From Microcaldota archaeon (GTDB lineage Archaea > Iainarchaeota > Iainarchaeia > Iainarchaeales > JAGVWC01), in the NCBI GenBank assembly GCA_018813975.1, contig JAHJAQ010000020.1:1-5708 (forward strand): DNA of 5,708 nucleotides. Direction: 5' to 3'. The notes beneath the pieces were generated by a model. The model had not been told where the DNA came from. It searched no databases and worked only from the letters and a program-made list of their open reading frames with translations. The position numbers were made by a program, and so were the translations under genes. This document shows positions 5,355-5,708 of this stretch, piece by piece; the first letter of the stretch is position 1; the number at the start of each line of letters is the position of its first letter.

Positions 5355-5708
5355 ATGCGATTGATTGTAACCGGAACTCCCGGAGCAGGCAAAACCACGA
5401 TTGCCAGAAAACTGGCTAAAAAGCTAAAGCTGGAACTCGTGAATGAAAAAGAATTCGTGGAAAAGAAAAAGATTGGTAGAAAAGATCGTAAAAGTGGAGA
5501 GCGAATTGTGGGATTAAAACGGTTAACCACGGAGCTCAATAAACTATTAAAACGCAAAAAAAACGTGATTATTGAAGGGCACTTGATTAGTGAGTGCAAA
5601 CTACGACCGGCGGATGCGGTTATTATGGTGCGCTTATCCCCGGATCGATTGGAATTTAGGTTGCAAAAAAGAAATTATTCTGAGGTAAAGATACAAGACA
5701 ATGTACTG
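5355..5708 (+). CDS. AK6/Fap7-type adenylate kinase-like NTPase, 3' end cut by window edge
   Basis: The visible 118 residues belong to the AK6 (Fap7/hCINAP) family of P-loop kinases. These proteins have adenylate kinase and ATPase activity; in eukaryotes and archaea they bind ribosomal protein uS11 and assist small-subunit assembly. The Walker A motif GTPGAGKT is at 7-14 next to the N-terminus, as usual in this family. EGH (74-76) is the family's Walker B-side motif, followed by a DAVIMVRL strand (87-94) and the lid-like RLQKRNYSEVKI (102-113). Full-length members have about 160-190 residues, so roughly two thirds is present. The usual Asp in the VD-x-x-x-L stretch appears as Gly53 (IVGLKRL). 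The start at 5355 is preferred because of its SD and the position of the P-loop; an upstream in-frame ATG at 5235 lies among hairpins without an SD. It lies 151 nt after the 44-codon ORF. Confidence 0.9.
   Translation, partial: MRLIVTGTPGAGKTTIARKLAKKLKLELVNEKEFVEKKKIGRKDRKSGERIVGLKRLTTELNKLLKRKKNVIIEGHLISECKLRPADAVIMVRLSPDRLEFRLQKRNYSEVKIQDNVL

Noticed and set aside
5312..5599. Minus-strand 95-codon frame over the start of the AK6-like gene
   Set aside because: The opposite strand carries the P-loop and EGH motifs; the Ser/Phe/Leu-rich translation is a typical shadow of Lys/Glu-rich coding sequence.
1..5708. CRISPR array, insertion sequence or attachment site
   Set aside because: No regularly spaced repeats, transposase-like frames or terminal inverted repeats with target duplications were seen.

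Overview
The window reads as part of an A+T-rich archaeal chromosome. The archaeal markers are a 20S proteasome beta subunit with a short propeptide, a KH–metallo-beta-lactamase–beta-CASP nuclease of the aCPSF1/FttA type, a long FKBP-type prolyl isomerase with an insert-in-flap domain, and an AK6/Fap7-type P-loop kinase. Most starts carry Shine-Dalgarno (SD) matches to the usual archaeal 16S tail (GAGGT, AGGAG, AGGTG, GGTGA). Candidate promoters look like BRE/TATA elements and T-runs follow genes. The lineage cannot be fixed from sequence alone; a euryarchaeal or DPANN-type archaeon is plausible.

Layout. Positions 1-1187 (minus strand) hold the first 395 codons of an unrecognised protein with a basic N-terminus, one membrane segment and a long acidic outer domain; it runs off the left edge. 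A 164-bp divergent region separates it from a rightward row of genes: FKBP isomerase (1352-2110), proteasome beta subunit (2175-2810) and aCPSF1 (2898-4799). This is a protein-folding, protein-degradation and RNA 3'-end/termination neighbourhood. A proteasome beta gene next to aCPSF1 is an arrangement I recall from other archaea (MJ1237/MJ1236 in Methanocaldococcus jannaschii). Long T-runs lie between psmB and aCPSF1.

The right part (4800-5354) is the least ordinary. It has two good BRE/TATA candidates, a 5' hairpin, a hairpin that covers the SD of a 44-codon ORF (5069-5203), and then three tightly packed near-perfect hairpins (5210-5272). After a short leader comes the AK6-like kinase (5355 to the right edge, cut).

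The most interesting signal is a shared leader module. Both the FKBP gene and the 44-codon ORF have TTCACCT, 7-8 nt of spacer and AGGT just before the start codon. TTCACCT resembles the 16S rRNA anti-SD tail and can pair with the SD. In both cases it lies about where transcription should begin, judged from the upstream TATA-like box. This suggests cis-encoded anti-SD control of translation, and it rests on sequence reading only.
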